From positions 19,559 through 83,558 of the forward strand of contig JAFTYU010000002.1 in assembly GCA_017461235.1 (NCBI GenBank): a stretch of 64,000 bases of DNA, read 5' to 3'. The position numbers and the translations under genes were made by a program. Positions 23,516 to 33,951 of the stretch are shown here, in pieces (position 1 is the first letter of the stretch; every line of letters begins with the position of its first letter). A model generated the notes under the pieces. That model searched no databases. It was not told the DNA's origin and saw nothing but the letters and a program-made list of their open reading frames with translations. This DNA is from Clostridia bacterium (lineage in GTDB: Bacteria; Bacillota; Clostridia; Oscillospirales; Acutalibacteraceae).

Positions 23516-24929
23516 GAACTTCTTTATACATTCTGATGTATTCGTTGGCGGATTTGCCCCAACTGTTATCGCTGTCCATAGCGCGTTTAACAAGAATCTG
23601 CCAGCCTTCTTTATCCTGATAGCCTTCGCAGGCTCTCCTGATGGCGTGGAGCATATCGTGTGCATTGTAGCTTGAGAAAACAAATCCGTTTCCTTCGCCG
23701 TCACCGCTGTCACGCACGGAGTCTCTCAGACCACCGGTTTCACGCACAATGGGAATTGTACCGTAACGTAAGGCCACCATCTGTGAAAGACCGCATGGCT
23801 CACTCTTTGAAGGCATAAGGAACAAGTCGCTGCCTGCATAAATCTTTCTTGCAAGATCGGGCACAAAGCCTAAGCACAAGCCAACCTGTTCAGGATATCT
23901 TGCCGCAAGATTGCGGAAAAATTCTTCGTACTGGTAGTCGCCCGAGCCAAGCACAACAAGTTGAATATCCGTAGTTGCAAGAAGCTCGTCAAGAACCGCT
24001 TTACAAAGGTCAAGACCCTTGTGAGAAACAAGTCTTGTAACCATCCCCATTACGGGAGTATCACTCTTCTCCGGAAGCCCTAAAAGCTTCTGGAGTTCTG
24101 TTTTATTGGCATATTTACCGCGGATATTATCAGCAGTATAATTCTTGAATATGTCCTTATCGGTTTCGGGATCATAGTTAATAACATCTATGCCGTTAAG
24201 AATGCCGCGAAGCTTGAAGCTGCGCTCCTTCAGGATAGTATCAAGACCGTGTGAATACCACGGGTCAAGAATTTCCTTAGCATAAGACGGACTGACCGTT
24301 GTAACTTCGTTTGCACATTCAATTGCGCCCTTCATAAGGTTTACGGTACCGTCATATTCAAGCAGGTTTTTATGGGCGTGGTTAATGCCTACAACATTAT
24401 CAAGAAGCTCTTCACCGTAAACGCCCTGATACTGAATGTTATGAATTGTGAAAATTGTCTTGATGTTTTCATAACCCGGCTTATCAGCATACATTGTGCT
24501 GTAATAAACAGGCGTCAAAGCAGTCTGCCAGTCATTGCAGTGAATAATATCGGGTTTGAAGCCGATGTGGGGAATTATTTCAAGTATGGCTCTTGAAAAG
24601 AATGCGAAACGCTCCGCATCATCATAGAAGCCGTAAAGAGAATCCCTTTTAAAATAATACTGATTGTCAAGGAGATAGTATATTACTCCCCCTGCTCTCG
24701 CCTCAAATATTCCGCAATATTGTCTGCGCCATGCAACAGGTACGGAAATATTTGTTATAAACTTCATAGAATCCTTAAGCTCTTGCTTTATGTTGTCATA
24801 AAGCGGCATAACAACACGGCAACCGATAAGCCTTTTTCTCAAAGCCTGTGGTAAAGAACCTGCAACATCACCTAAACCGCCGCTGGCAATAAAAGGTAAT
24901 GCTTCACTTGCAGCATATAAAACCTTCAT
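23505..24929 (-). CDS. glgA: Glycogen synthase (ADP-glucose)
   Basis: A 474-residue GT5 glucosyltransferase that extends glycogen from ADP-glucose. N-terminal MKVLYAASEALPFIASGGLGDVAGSLP carries the KxGGL-type ADP-glucose loop with Lys replaced by Ser (ASGGLGDV). The C-terminal half has MVTRLVSHKGLDL, LVVLGSGDYQYEE and SKSEPCGLSQMVALRYGTIPIVRETGGLRD with the catalytic Glu region. The start at 24929 has AAAGGAGAAAATAAA upstream; the ATG at 24947 would contain that site. Last gene of glgB-glgC-glgD-glgA. Confidence 0.93.
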   Translation of the reverse strand: MKVLYAASEALPFIASGGLGDVAGSLPQALRKRLIGCRVVMPLYDNIKQELKDSMKFITNISVPVAWRRQYCGIFEARAGGVIYYLLDNQYYFKRDSLYGFYDDAERFAFFSRAILEIIPHIGFKPDIIHCNDWQTALTPVYYSTMYADKPGYENIKTIFTIHNIQYQGVYGEELLDNVVGINHAHKNLLEYDGTVNLMKGAIECANEVTTVSPSYAKEILDPWYSHGLDTILKERSFKLRGILNGIDVINYDPETDKDIFKNYTADNIRGKYANKTELQKLLGLPEKSDTPVMGMVTRLVSHKGLDLCKAVLDELLATTDIQLVVLGSGDYQYEEFFRNLAARYPEQVGLCLGFVPDLARKIYAGSDLFLMPSKSEPCGLSQMVALRYGTIPIVRETGGLRDSVRDSGDGEGNGFVFSSYNAHDMLHAIRRACEGYQDKEGWQILVKRAMDSDNSWGKSANEYIRMYKEVLKS

Positions 24930-24964
24930 TTTATTTTCTCCTTTCATAAAGAAAGTCTATAACT

Positions 24965-26077
24965 TTAGATAACAATTTCCTTGCCTACGAACAAGGGATA
25001 GCTCTTGTCGCCCGAAAGAACCTTTTTAGGTGTGATAACTGTGTTTTTATCCATAATTACGCAGTTAAGCTTTGCGTCTTCACCAACAAAGGCGTCCTGC
25101 ATAAGGATAGAGTTCTCGACAACCGCACCCTTTGCCACTCTTGCTCCGCGGAAAATAATACTGTTTCTGACAGTACCTTCAATCTGGCAACCGTCGGCAA
25201 TAAGAGAGTTTTTACATTCTGATGTTATACCGTAAACAACAGGCATATCGTTACGAACCTTTGTATAAACGGGTGTTGAATCGTTGAAAAGCTCTCTTCT
25301 GCATTCTTTTTTGAGAAGCTCCATATTTGCTTCAAAATATGTGTTCATACTGTCAACGGTGCAGTTCCACTCGGGAATTTTGTAACCGTAGATGTTAAGT
25401 GTAGAAACATTTTTCTGAAGAATATCTTTTTCAAAGCTTGTGTATGCGTAGCTCTGTGCATCACCGATAAGTCTTTCGAGAAGTGCTTTTCTTATAAGGA
25501 TTATGTTTGCAGAATAATTTACATCTGCGGTTGTTTTAACATCAATGCCGATATTTGTTACTTTTGCATCTTCGTTTACGTCAAGAACTGCCTGGTTCAA
25601 GAGCTTGGGAAGTGTGCCTGTGCAATACGCAATAGTGATATCCGCATTTTTCTTTGAATGAAAATCAAAAAGCTTTGATAAATCTGTATTGCAGACAAAG
25701 TTTGAGTCCATAAGAACAACGTATTCCTGCTTTGCATAAGAAATGAAATCCATTATTCTGCTCAAAGAGTCGATTCTGTTGTTACCGTCAACTACCGTGG
25801 GTGTAAATTGCGGAAGCATTGTAAGACCGTCAACCTTTCTTGAAAGATCCCATGGTCTGCCGCTGCCTACGTGGTCCATAAGGGAACGGAAGTTACTGTT
25901 TGCAATAACGCCAACTTTTGTAACACCGCTGTTCACAAGATTTGAAAGCGGAAAATCTATAAGGCGGTATCTTCCGCCAAAGGGTACTGAACCCATTGTA
26001 CGCCTTGCGGTAAGTGCACCAAGGCTTGCATCATAGGAATTTGAGTAAACAATTCCGAGAACATTTTTCGGCATCAT
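24965..26077 (-). CDS. glgD: Glucose-1-phosphate adenylyltransferase subunit GlgD
   Basis: A 370-residue non-catalytic or regulatory partner of GlgC, typical of Firmicutes. It has the nucleotidyltransferase fold start ([47 protein letters not shown]) but lacks the GGxGxRL phosphate loop of active enzymes. The C-terminus has the left-handed helix repeats ([20 protein letters not shown]). Its ATG overlaps the glgC stop as ATGA. Confidence 0.92.
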   Translation of the reverse strand: MMPKNVLGIVYSNSYDASLGALTARRTMGSVPFGGRYRLIDFPLSNLVNSGVTKVGVIANSNFRSLMDHVGSGRPWDLSRKVDGLTMLPQFTPTVVDGNNRIDSLSRIMDFISYAKQEYVVLMDSNFVCNTDLSKLFDFHSKKNADITIAYCTGTLPKLLNQAVLDVNEDAKVTNIGIDVKTTADVNYSANIILIRKALLERLIGDAQSYAYTSFEKDILQKNVSTLNIYGYKIPEWNCTVDSMNTYFEANMELLKKECRRELFNDSTPVYTKVRNDMPVVYGITSECKNSLIADGCQIEGTVRNSIIFRGARVAKGAVVENSILMQDAFVGEDAKLNCVIMDKNTVITPKKVLSGDKSYPLFVGKEIVI

Positions 26078-27294
26078 ACGGTTTCACCCTCCTTAACATC
26101 TTCAGAAATCATTGACTGTGCTTTAACTTTTGCATTTTTGCCTACGTTAACGCCTGCGCCGACTACGCTGACGCCCCATTTTTCAAGATCTTCGCATTTT
26201 TCGGGGTTTTCGCCTACAACTGCGCCTTCTTCAATAACGGCGTTTTCTGCAACCATTGCATACTGGACAACAGCCCCTTTTTTGATAACCGCGCCGGGCA
26301 TAATGATTGAATAATCAACAAATGCCCCCTCTTCAACAGTAACGTCTGAGAAAAGAACGGAATAATCAATTTTACCTTCGATTTCGCAACCGGCAGCAGC
26401 GATAGAGTTTTCGATAACCGCCTTATCTGAAACGTACTGGGGTGCAGTAGCATTTCCTCTGCCGTAAATTTTCCAGGTAGAATCACTTAAGTCTATATTT
26501 GCTTTGGGATTAAGCAGGTCAAGGTTTGCTTCCCAGAGAGAATCAATAGTACCGACATCCTTCCAATAGCCTTCAAAGCCATATGCAAACAGTCTTTCGC
26601 CCGCTTCGTGCATTGCAGGAATAACGTTTTTACCGAAGTCATTTGATGAATTGGGGTCATTTTCGTCATCAATAAGATACTGACGGAGCTTTGACCAGGT
26701 GAACATATAAACACCCATAGACGCCTTGTTGCTCTTGGGATTTTTCGGCTTTTCTTCAAAAGCGGTAATTCTGTCATCATCATCGGTAAACATAAGACCG
26801 AAACGTGATGCTTCTTCCCACGGAACCTCAAGCATAGCAATTGTACACGCCGCATCTTTATCCTTATGGAACTGAAGCATTTTTGCATAGTCCATTTTGT
26901 AAATGTGGTCACCGGAAAGAACTGCTACATATTCGGGGTTGTATCTGTCGATAAACTGAATATTCTGATAAATCGCATTAGCCGTACCTTTATACCATTC
27001 GGTACCTTTAATCTGCTGATAGGGCGAAAGGATATGAACACCGCCGTTGGCACGGTCAAGGTCCCAGGGACCGCCGTTGCCGATATAATCGTTAAGTTCA
27101 AGGGGCTGATACTGTGTGAGAACACCGACTGTATAAATACCTGAGTTCACACAGTTTGAAAGCGGGAAGTCGATAATTCTGTACTTGCCGCCGTAGGGTA
27201 CAGCAGGCTTAGCAATATTCTTTGTAAGAACGCCAAGTCTTGAGCCCTGACCGCCTGCAAGAAGCATTGCAATACATTCTGTCTTTTTTGCCAT
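26074..27294 (-). CDS. glgC: Glucose-1-phosphate adenylyltransferase (ADP-glucose pyrophosphorylase)
   Basis: A 406-residue catalytic subunit that makes ADP-glucose from ATP and glucose 1-phosphate, the committed step to glycogen. [16 protein letters not shown] (phosphate loop), [50 protein letters not shown] and [20 protein letters not shown] are all present, with a C-terminal left-handed beta helix. ATG 27294 is preferred to GTG 27303, because AAAGGA is too close to the GTG. Confidence 0.94.
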   Translation of the reverse strand: MAKKTECIAMLLAGGQGSRLGVLTKNIAKPAVPYGGKYRIIDFPLSNCVNSGIYTVGVLTQYQPLELNDYIGNGGPWDLDRANGGVHILSPYQQIKGTEWYKGTANAIYQNIQFIDRYNPEYVAVLSGDHIYKMDYAKMLQFHKDKDAACTIAMLEVPWEEASRFGLMFTDDDDRITAFEEKPKNPKSNKASMGVYMFTWSKLRQYLIDDENDPNSSNDFGKNVIPAMHEAGERLFAYGFEGYWKDVGTIDSLWEANLDLLNPKANIDLSDSTWKIYGRGNATAPQYVSDKAVIENSIAAAGCEIEGKIDYSVLFSDVTVEEGAFVDYSIIMPGAVIKKGAVVQYAMVAENAVIEEGAVVGENPEKCEDLEKWGVSVVGAGVNVGKNAKVKAQSMISEDVKEGETV

Positions 27295-27324
27295 TGTTGT
27301 CACGTTCCTTTCGATATATATGAA

Positions 27325-29232
27325 TTAATTATTTTCTTTTTTGGTTTTCTTTTGTTTTAAATAGATGGTTGTCATAGGCGGAAGCTTTAACTCTATGTAG
27401 TTATCATAGCCGTGCATAACTCCTTCGCGCACCTGATAACTTTTTTTGAGTTTTTCGCCTGTTCCGCCGAATTTTTGTGCATCGGAATTAAAAACAATTT
27501 CGTAAGCGTCGGCTTTCGGCACACCTATTTTATAGTCTTCCCTGAGAACAGGGGTAAAGTTGCACACAGCAATAATTTTCTCATCATTTTCGTCACTTCT
27601 GACAAAGGCAATAACGGAGTTTGTGTTGTCATCACTGACTATCCAGTTGAAGCCTTCCCAGCTGTAATCTATCTGCCACATGGGTGCATTCTTTTTATAG
27701 AATTTGTTAAGTGCTTTGGTGTAATCCTTCAAAAGCACGTGCATATCATAATCAAGAAGCAGCCAATCAAGACCCTTTTTGTAGTCCCATTCGATAAACT
27801 GACCGAATTCGGAGCCCATAAAGAGAAGTTTTTTACCGGGATGAGCATACATATAACCCAAAAATGCTCTGACACCTGCAAACTTCTCGTTATAATTGCC
27901 GGGCATTTTGTTTATAAGCGAGCATTTGCCGTGAACCACCTCATCGTGAGAAATGGGTAAAACAAAATTTTCGCTGAACGCATAAAAGAAGGAAAAGGTT
28001 ATAAGGTCGTGGTTATATTTCCTGTAAATACCATCAAGCGAGAAATAGCGGAGAATATCGTTCATCCAACCCATATTCCACTTGAAGTTGTAACCGAGAC
28101 CACCCATAAATGCAGGCTTTGAAACCATTGGCCAGGAAGTGCTTTCTTCCGCAATCATCATAACGTCACCGTGTTCTCTGAACACCGTTTCGTTAAGAAG
28201 CTTCATAAATGCCACGGCTTCAAGATTTTCGTTGCCGCCTTTTTCATTGGCAATCCACTGACCGTCTTCCCTGCCGTAGTCCAGATACAGCATAGATGCT
28301 ACGGCATCAACCCTGAGCCCGTCAATATGGTACTCATCAAACCAGAAGCAAGCATTGGAAATCAGGAAGCTCTGTACTTCGTTCCTGCCGTAGTCGAAAA
28401 CCTTCGTGCCCCATTGAAGATGCTCGCCTTTTTTAACATCCTGATATTCATAACACGGCTCGCCGTCAAAAAGAGCAAGCCCGTGGGCGTCTTTGGGAAA
28501 ATGAGCAGGGACCCAGTCAACAATAACGCCGATACCTGCTTTATGGCATTCATCAACAAAATACTTGAAATCGTCAGGTGTTCCGTATCTTGAAGTTACG
28601 GCAAAGTAACCTGTCACCTGATAACCCCATGAGCCGTCAAACGGATGCTCTGCAACGGGCATTACTTCAATATGGGTGTAACCCATATCCTTTACGTATT
28701 GTACCAGCTCCTTTGCAAGGTCACGGTAACTTAAATTGTTGCCGTCTTCATAGATACGCCACGAACCCAGATGAACTTCATAAATATTTACGGGTGATTT
28801 ATATACCGATGTCTGTTTCCGCTTTTTAAGCCAAGCTCCGTCACGCCACTTGTAATCACTGCAAAAGATTTTTGATGCAGTGCCCGGTCGTGTTTCAGCG
28901 TGGAAGGCGTAAGGGTCGGCTTTATAGTGCTTTGCGGAATCCGCAGAGTATATAAGGAATTTATAAGCATCAAAATTGCTGACCCCGTCAACGTAGCATT
29001 CCCAAACACCGGCATCGTTGAGTTTGTACATCGGTGAATATTCCTCGTTCCAATTGTTGAAGTCACCCACTACATAAACCGCAACCGCATGGGGAGCCCA
29101 TACCCTGAATACAAATCTGTCCTTTTCAACACGATGAGCACCTAAAAACTCTTGCGCCTTGAAATTCCTGCCTTGGTGAAAAACAAACAACGGAAAATCA
29201 GAACTGTTAGTTTCTTCAATTTTCTTCTTCAC
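27325..29232 (-). CDS. glgB: 1,4-alpha-glucan branching enzyme
   Basis: A 635-residue GH13 enzyme that makes alpha-1,6 branches. An N-terminal CBM48 domain (FVFRVWAPHAVAVYVVGDFNNWN, residues ~40-130) is followed by the barrel with EVMPVAEHPFDGSWGYQ, DGLRVDAVASMLY (nucleophile Asp), MMIAEEST (acid/base Glu) and PISHDEVVHGK. The start is taken as GTG 29232 with AAGGTGGTGG upstream; the ATG at 29253 has no binding site. First gene of the glycogen operon. Confidence 0.94.
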   Translation of the reverse strand: MKKKIEETNSSDFPLFVFHQGRNFKAQEFLGAHRVEKDRFVFRVWAPHAVAVYVVGDFNNWNEEYSPMYKLNDAGVWECYVDGVSNFDAYKFLIYSADSAKHYKADPYAFHAETRPGTASKIFCSDYKWRDGAWLKKRKQTSVYKSPVNIYEVHLGSWRIYEDGNNLSYRDLAKELVQYVKDMGYTHIEVMPVAEHPFDGSWGYQVTGYFAVTSRYGTPDDFKYFVDECHKAGIGVIVDWVPAHFPKDAHGLALFDGEPCYEYQDVKKGEHLQWGTKVFDYGRNEVQSFLISNACFWFDEYHIDGLRVDAVASMLYLDYGREDGQWIANEKGGNENLEAVAFMKLLNETVFREHGDVMMIAEESTSWPMVSKPAFMGGLGYNFKWNMGWMNDILRYFSLDGIYRKYNHDLITFSFFYAFSENFVLPISHDEVVHGKCSLINKMPGNYNEKFAGVRAFLGYMYAHPGKKLLFMGSEFGQFIEWDYKKGLDWLLLDYDMHVLLKDYTKALNKFYKKNAPMWQIDYSWEGFNWIVSDDNTNSVIAFVRSDENDEKIIAVCNFTPVLREDYKIGVPKADAYEIVFNSDAQKFGGTGEKLKKSYQVREGVMHGYDNYIELKLPPMTTIYLKQKKTKKENN

Positions 29233-29271
29233 TTTGCCACCACCTTCAAACATTTATGAAATATCAAGATA

Positions 29272-29300
29272 ATGATAACAAAATTATTTCTTCATTTCAA
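29272..29300 (-). promoter_or_regulatory. Promoter of the glgBCDA operon
   Basis: Minus-strand TTGAAA (29300-29295), 17 bases, TATCAT (29277-29272), about 40 bases before the GTG of glgB. Confidence 0.75.
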
Positions 29301-29651
29301 GCGTTTTTGATATATTTTGTTCAAACAAAGTATAAATTTCCACCACTTCTGTTGGTGTTTTTGCACAAATAGTCGGCAAAAAAATGCTACTACAAGTCAT
29401 TTTTTGCGAAAATTTTTCGTAAAATACATGAAAGCAACGATATTTTTTGTTTGTAAATAAATTGAAAACTTGTGTTATTTTTCTTTTTTGTAAAAATAAA
29501 CAGCGGAAAAGTGGTATCATATTGCGGTAAATAAATTAAACGTTTAACTATTCTGTATATCAAGACGAAAAACGCCTTGATGTGCCGAAAGAATTAAATT
29601 TTAGGCGTACGGGGTTTGACTCCCCTCGGCTATTTTGAAGGGCGGCAAAAC
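29301..29651 (+). promoter_or_regulatory. Gene-free leader of the MarR-ABC operon with palindrome and hairpins
   Basis: No credible gene. A perfect palindrome TTAAACGTTTAA (29536-29547), after a possible -10 TATCAT (29515-29520), is a likely MarR operator. Next come a hairpin ATCAAG...CTTGAT (29559-29581) and a compound hairpin GCCGA...TCGGC (29584-29630) enclosing GGGG-TTTGACT-CCCC (29611-29625). No clear -35 box was found. Confidence 0.5.
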
Positions 29652-30128
29652 ATGGAACTGCGAAAACTTGTTTATGAACTGATTTCTATTTCCGTTATTC
29701 ACCGTTACCGCATAACAAAAGCGGCATCGGGAGCAGGTTTATATTTCGGTCAACCAATGATTTTAGAATACGTAAAAGACCACGATGCCTGTACACAAAA
29801 AGAATTGGCTGCGGCTATGCACATTTCTCCCGCAAGCGTTGCCGTCACAATTAAACGCATTGAAAAAGCAGGGCTTATAACAAGGCACCCTGATACATCT
29901 GATTCAAGGAAAAATCACCTTTCCGTAACACCGAAGGGTCTTGACTCGTTAAAGGAATTCCGTAAAATCTGTGACGCCACGGACGAAGCTATGTTCCGCG
30001 GATTTTCTACCGAAGAACGGGAAACGCTCCACAACCTTCTTGTAAGGCTTCACAAAAATCTGGATTCGGAAAAGCTTACAAAGGAAGAAATCAATAAAGT
30101 TTTACATCCCCGGAAGGAGGAATTATAA
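29652..30128 (+). CDS. MarR-family transcriptional regulator
   Basis: A 158-residue winged-helix regulator: VYELISISVIHRYRITKAASGAGL, then CTQKELAAAMHISPASVAVTIKRIEKAGLITRHPDTSDSRKNHLSVTPKG (helix-turn-helix and wing). The ATG at 29652 has GAAGGG upstream; the longer frame back to 29616 runs through the leader hairpin. It is 2 bases from the first ABC gene, the classic layout of a repressor that controls its own multidrug exporter. Probable operator at 29536-29547. Confidence 0.9.
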   Translation: MELRKLVYELISISVIHRYRITKAASGAGLYFGQPMILEYVKDHDACTQKELAAAMHISPASVAVTIKRIEKAGLITRHPDTSDSRKNHLSVTPKGLDSLKEFRKICDATDEAMFRGFSTEERETLHNLLVRLHKNLDSEKLTKEEINKVLHPRKEEL

Positions 30129-30130
30129 GA

Positions 30131-31930
30131 ATGATTAAAAAACTCTTACCCTACGCAAAAAAATACAAATGGTACGCCATCCTTTCACCCGTATCCATTG
30201 TGTTTGAGGTACTCATCGAAGTTACTATACCCCTTTTGATGTCGGTTATTATCGACTGCGGTGTCAGCGGTCAATCCTTAACCGAAAAAGACAGTTTTAT
30301 TGCCGATATACTTATTAAGCTCGGTTTTGACAGCCTTCAGGGCACAAGCCTTATAGTTGCCCTTGGTGCTCTTATGTTTGGTATTTCACTCATATCTCTC
30401 GCTTGCGGTGCAGGCGCGGCATATTTCGCTTCAAAGGCAGGTATGGGCTTCGGCGCAGAGCTCAGGCGCGGTATTTTCAACAAAATACAGGATTTCTCCT
30501 TCTCAAATGTTGACAAATTCTCAACAGGCTCTCTTGTAACGCGTATGACCACAGATATCAATATGGTACAAATGGCATTTATGATGGCTCTTCGTATGCT
30601 CATACGCTCTCCCCTTATGTTCACTATGGCGATAACTATGGCATTTTCAATAAACACAAAATTATCTCTCGTGTTCCTTGCAATTGCCCCTGTTATGTTT
30701 ACTCTCATTCTCCTTATCGGTGCGGCGGCACACAAGCGCTTTACAAAAATGTTCAAAAAATATGACCGCATTAACAACGCCATTCAGGAAAATCTTATCG
30801 CCGCACGTGTTGTTAAGGCATTTGTAAGAGCAAGACACGAAAAAGATAAATTCCGCGTTTCAAACGATGAACTCAAGGATGCATCAATCTTTGCAGAGAA
30901 GCTCATAATTCTCAACAACCCCATTATGGCAGTTTCTATCTACTCCTGCATTATCCTTGTTCTTTGGATAGGTTCAAAGCTTATTCTCGGCGGTGATATG
31001 TATCTGGGCGATCTGATGAGTTTCATAACTTATATTCAGCAGATATTTATGTCTCTGATGATTGTATCAATGATTTTCGTTATGTCAGTTATGGCAAGAA
31101 CTTCTATGACGCGTATCAACGAGGTTCTCGACGAAAAACCACACATCAACGATGAAGGCGCAGATGAAAATGCAACAGTAAAAGACGGCAGTATAGAATT
31201 CAGAAACGTTTGCTTCAAATACAGCAAGCAGGCAGAGAACAACGTACTCAAGGATATTAACCTTTCAATCAAATCGGGTGAAACCGTAGGTATTCTTGGC
31301 GGTACGGGTAGTGCCAAAACCTCTCTTGTACAGCTCATACCACGTCTTTACGAAGCAACGCAAGGCGATGTCACGGTCGGCGGAAGAAACGTTAAGGAGT
31401 ATAAGCTCAAAACTTTGAGGGACAGCGTCTCAATGGTTCTTCAGACAAATCTTCTTTTCACCGGTACTATTGAAGATAATCTGCGTTGGGGTAACGAAAA
31501 CGCTACTTTTGACGAAATACGTGCCGCAGCTAAAATTGCCCAGGCGGATGATTTTGTTATGAACTTCCCTGACGGATATAAAACTGATTTAGGTCAGGGC
31601 GGCGTAAACGTTTCAGGCGGTCAGAAACAGCGCTTGTGCATTGCACGTGCCATTCTCAAAAAGCCGAAGGTCCTTATTCTCGACGACTCAACAAGCGCCG
31701 TTGATACCGCAACCGACGGCAAAATCCGCGAAGGTATGAAAAATCTTCTTCCCGAAACCACAAAAATTATAATTGCACAAAGAATCAACTCAATACAGTT
31801 TGCCGATAAAATCATCGTTCTTGATGACGGCAAAATTGACGATATAGGCACCCACGATGAGCTTCTTGAACGAAATGAAATATACAAAGAAGTATTTGTT
31901 TCGCAACAGGAAAGCAAAATGGAACAATAA
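30131..31930 (+). CDS. Heterodimeric ABC exporter, subunit with degenerate ATP site
   Basis: A 599-residue half-transporter: six transmembrane helices, then an ATPase domain. Walker A is GGTGSAKTS (Gly to Ala before Lys), signature VSGGQKQRL, Walker B VLILDDSTSAVD (catalytic Glu replaced by Asp), and the H-loop His is replaced (IIAQRINSI). These changes mark the non-hydrolysing side of heterodimers such as TM287/288 and LmrCD. GGAGG precedes the ATG. Partner is the next gene, 15 bases on. Confidence 0.92.
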   Translation: MIKKLLPYAKKYKWYAILSPVSIVFEVLIEVTIPLLMSVIIDCGVSGQSLTEKDSFIADILIKLGFDSLQGTSLIVALGALMFGISLISLACGAGAAYFASKAGMGFGAELRRGIFNKIQDFSFSNVDKFSTGSLVTRMTTDINMVQMAFMMALRMLIRSPLMFTMAITMAFSINTKLSLVFLAIAPVMFTLILLIGAAAHKRFTKMFKKYDRINNAIQENLIAARVVKAFVRARHEKDKFRVSNDELKDASIFAEKLIILNNPIMAVSIYSCIILVLWIGSKLILGGDMYLGDLMSFITYIQQIFMSLMIVSMIFVMSVMARTSMTRINEVLDEKPHINDEGADENATVKDGSIEFRNVCFKYSKQAENNVLKDINLSIKSGETVGILGGTGSAKTSLVQLIPRLYEATQGDVTVGGRNVKEYKLKTLRDSVSMVLQTNLLFTGTIEDNLRWGNENATFDEIRAAAKIAQADDFVMNFPDGYKTDLGQGGVNVSGGQKQRLCIARAILKKPKVLILDDSTSAVDTATDGKIREGMKNLLPETTKIIIAQRINSIQFADKIIVLDDGKIDDIGTHDELLERNEIYKEVFVSQQESKMEQ

Positions 31931-31945
31931 GAAAGGAGTTTTACT

Positions 31946-33907
31946 ATGGCTAAAAAGCAAAAAGACCCCCGACAGGGTCCGGGCGGTAAAATGAAATTTG
32001 AAAAACCGAAAAATCCCGCTAAAACCTTGGGAAGACTTCTTTCGTACGTTGCAAAAAGCAAGGGGTTGCTTGCGGTTGTTATATTTCTGGTTATATTTGC
32101 TTCTTTCGCAAATATTGCAGGAACCTATTTCCTTACCCCCATTATTAATGAAATCGGTTTTCTTGTTGAAACCAAGTCAACGGATTTAAGCACGGTTATA
32201 AAATATCTTGTAATTCTCGCGGCATTATACGGCGCAGGTGCTCTTGCACAGTATCTCCACGCCCGACTTATGCTTAACGTATCGCAAAAAACCCTTAACC
32301 TTTTAAGACGTGACCTTTTTGACCACCTGCAGGATTTACCCATCAAATATTTTGATACCCACACCCACGGTGAACTTATGAGCCGTTTTACCAACGATGT
32401 TGACACCGTGCGCGAAGCCATCAGTCAGGGTCTCATTCAGGTAATATCTTCCTTTATTATGGCAGTAGGTATCTTCGCCATGATGCTGTACATCAGCCCC
32501 GCTCTGACGGGTCTTATTATACTGATGCTTTTCATTATGCTTCTGATAATCAAATTCATAGGCGGTAAAAGCTCACATTATTTCCGCAAGCAGCAGATGG
32601 CTGTGGGCAGTCTTAACGGATATATAGAAGAACTTATTGAAGGTCTTAAGGTTGTTAAAGTTTTCTGCAGAGAAGAAGAAACTAAAGATGCTTTCGTTGA
32701 AATCAATGAGAATTTCAGAAAAGCTGCCACAAACGCTCACACCTTCGCAAGCATCCTTATGCCGATTATGGGTAATATTTCTTATATCAACTTTGCCCTT
32801 TCTGCCGCATTCGGTGCATTCATTATGCTCAATCTTACCGATTATCAACAGGGCTTTACAGGCTTACTGCTTGGTGGTGTGAACGGTGCGCTCACAATAG
32901 GTTCTCTCGCCTCTTTCCTTCAGTACACACGTCAGTTCTCTAACCCCATAACTCAAGTTTCGCAACAGATGAATAACGTTCTTGCGGCTCTTGCAGGTGC
33001 AGAAAGAATTTTTGACGTTATCGACACAACGCCCGAAGAAGATAACGGATACGTTACACTTGTCAATGCAGAAGTTGACGAAAACGGAAACATCACAGAG
33101 GCCGAAAAGAGAACCGGTGTATGGGCATGGAAGCATCCCCACACCGCAGACGGAAGCGTTACCTACACCCTTCTTAAGGGCGACGTTCGTTTCCATGACG
33201 TAACATTCTCGTACGACGGAAAGAAAACCGTTCTCAAAAACGTTTCATTGTACGCAAAGCCCGGTCAGAAAATTGCATTTGTAGGGTCAACCGGTGCAGG
33301 TAAGACTACAATAACAAACCTTATCAACCGTTTCTACGACGTACAGGAAGGTAAAATAACATACGACGGAATCAACATTAAGAAAATCAAAAAGGACGAT
33401 TTACGCCGTTCACTTGCTATGGTTCTGCAGGATACACACCTTTTCACGGGTACTGTTGAGGAAAATATACGTTACGGCAAGCTTGACGCCACTCACGATG
33501 ACATTGTAAAAGCGGCAAAAATCGCCAATGCTCACAGCTTCATTTCACGTTTGCCCGAAGGCTATAACACTATGCTTACAGGTGACGGCAGTAACCTTTC
33601 ACAGGGACAAAGACAGCTGCTCTCCATTGCACGTGCGGCAGTTGCCGACCCGCCCGTTCTTATACTTGATGAAGCAACGAGCTCTATCGACACAAGAACA
33701 GAACGGCTTATTGAAAAGGGTATGGATAAGCTTATGGAAGGCAAAACAGTTTTCGTTATTGCCCACAGACTTTCCACCGTCAGAAATTCTAACGCCATTA
33801 TGGTGCTTGAAAACGGCGAAATTATAGAAAAAGGCGACCACGATACACTCATAGAACAACAGGGAAAATATTACAAGCTTTATACGGGACAATTTGAGTT
33901 GTCATAA
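31946..33907 (+). CDS. Heterodimeric ABC exporter, catalytic subunit
   Basis: A 653-residue half-transporter. Six helices (residues ~25-345), an extra charged insert before the ATPase (NAEVDENGNITEAEKRTG, ~375-415) typical of this partner class, then Walker A GSTGAGKTT, signature LSQGQRQLL, Walker B VLILDEATSSID and H-loop IAHRLSTV, all intact. With the MarR gene this suggests a drug or toxic-compound exporter. GAAAGGAG precedes the ATG. Confidence 0.92.
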   Translation: MAKKQKDPRQGPGGKMKFEKPKNPAKTLGRLLSYVAKSKGLLAVVIFLVIFASFANIAGTYFLTPIINEIGFLVETKSTDLSTVIKYLVILAALYGAGALAQYLHARLMLNVSQKTLNLLRRDLFDHLQDLPIKYFDTHTHGELMSRFTNDVDTVREAISQGLIQVISSFIMAVGIFAMMLYISPALTGLIILMLFIMLLIIKFIGGKSSHYFRKQQMAVGSLNGYIEELIEGLKVVKVFCREEETKDAFVEINENFRKAATNAHTFASILMPIMGNISYINFALSAAFGAFIMLNLTDYQQGFTGLLLGGVNGALTIGSLASFLQYTRQFSNPITQVSQQMNNVLAALAGAERIFDVIDTTPEEDNGYVTLVNAEVDENGNITEAEKRTGVWAWKHPHTADGSVTYTLLKGDVRFHDVTFSYDGKKTVLKNVSLYAKPGQKIAFVGSTGAGKTTITNLINRFYDVQEGKITYDGINIKKIKKDDLRRSLAMVLQDTHLFTGTVEENIRYGKLDATHDDIVKAAKIANAHSFISRLPEGYNTMLTGDGSNLSQGQRQLLSIARAAVADPPVLILDEATSSIDTRTERLIEKGMDKLMEGKTVFVIAHRLSTVRNSNAIMVLENGEIIEKGDHDTLIEQQGKYYKLYTGQFELS

Positions 33908-33951
33908 AATCACTACTGCAATTTCAATTTATACAACAGGGAGTGGTATTA

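Noticed and set aside
27412-27960. 182-codon plus-strand frame inside glgB
   Set aside because: Antisense shadow of the branching enzyme; no start signal or family pattern.
29284-29520. 78-codon minus-strand frame upstream of glgB
   Set aside because: It covers the glgB promoter, lacks a binding site and has no recognisable protein pattern.
29611-29625. GGGG-TTTGACT-CCCC as a tRNA or tmRNA T-arm
   Set aside because: No acceptor, D or anticodon arms and no CCA-like end around it; better read as a leader hairpin.
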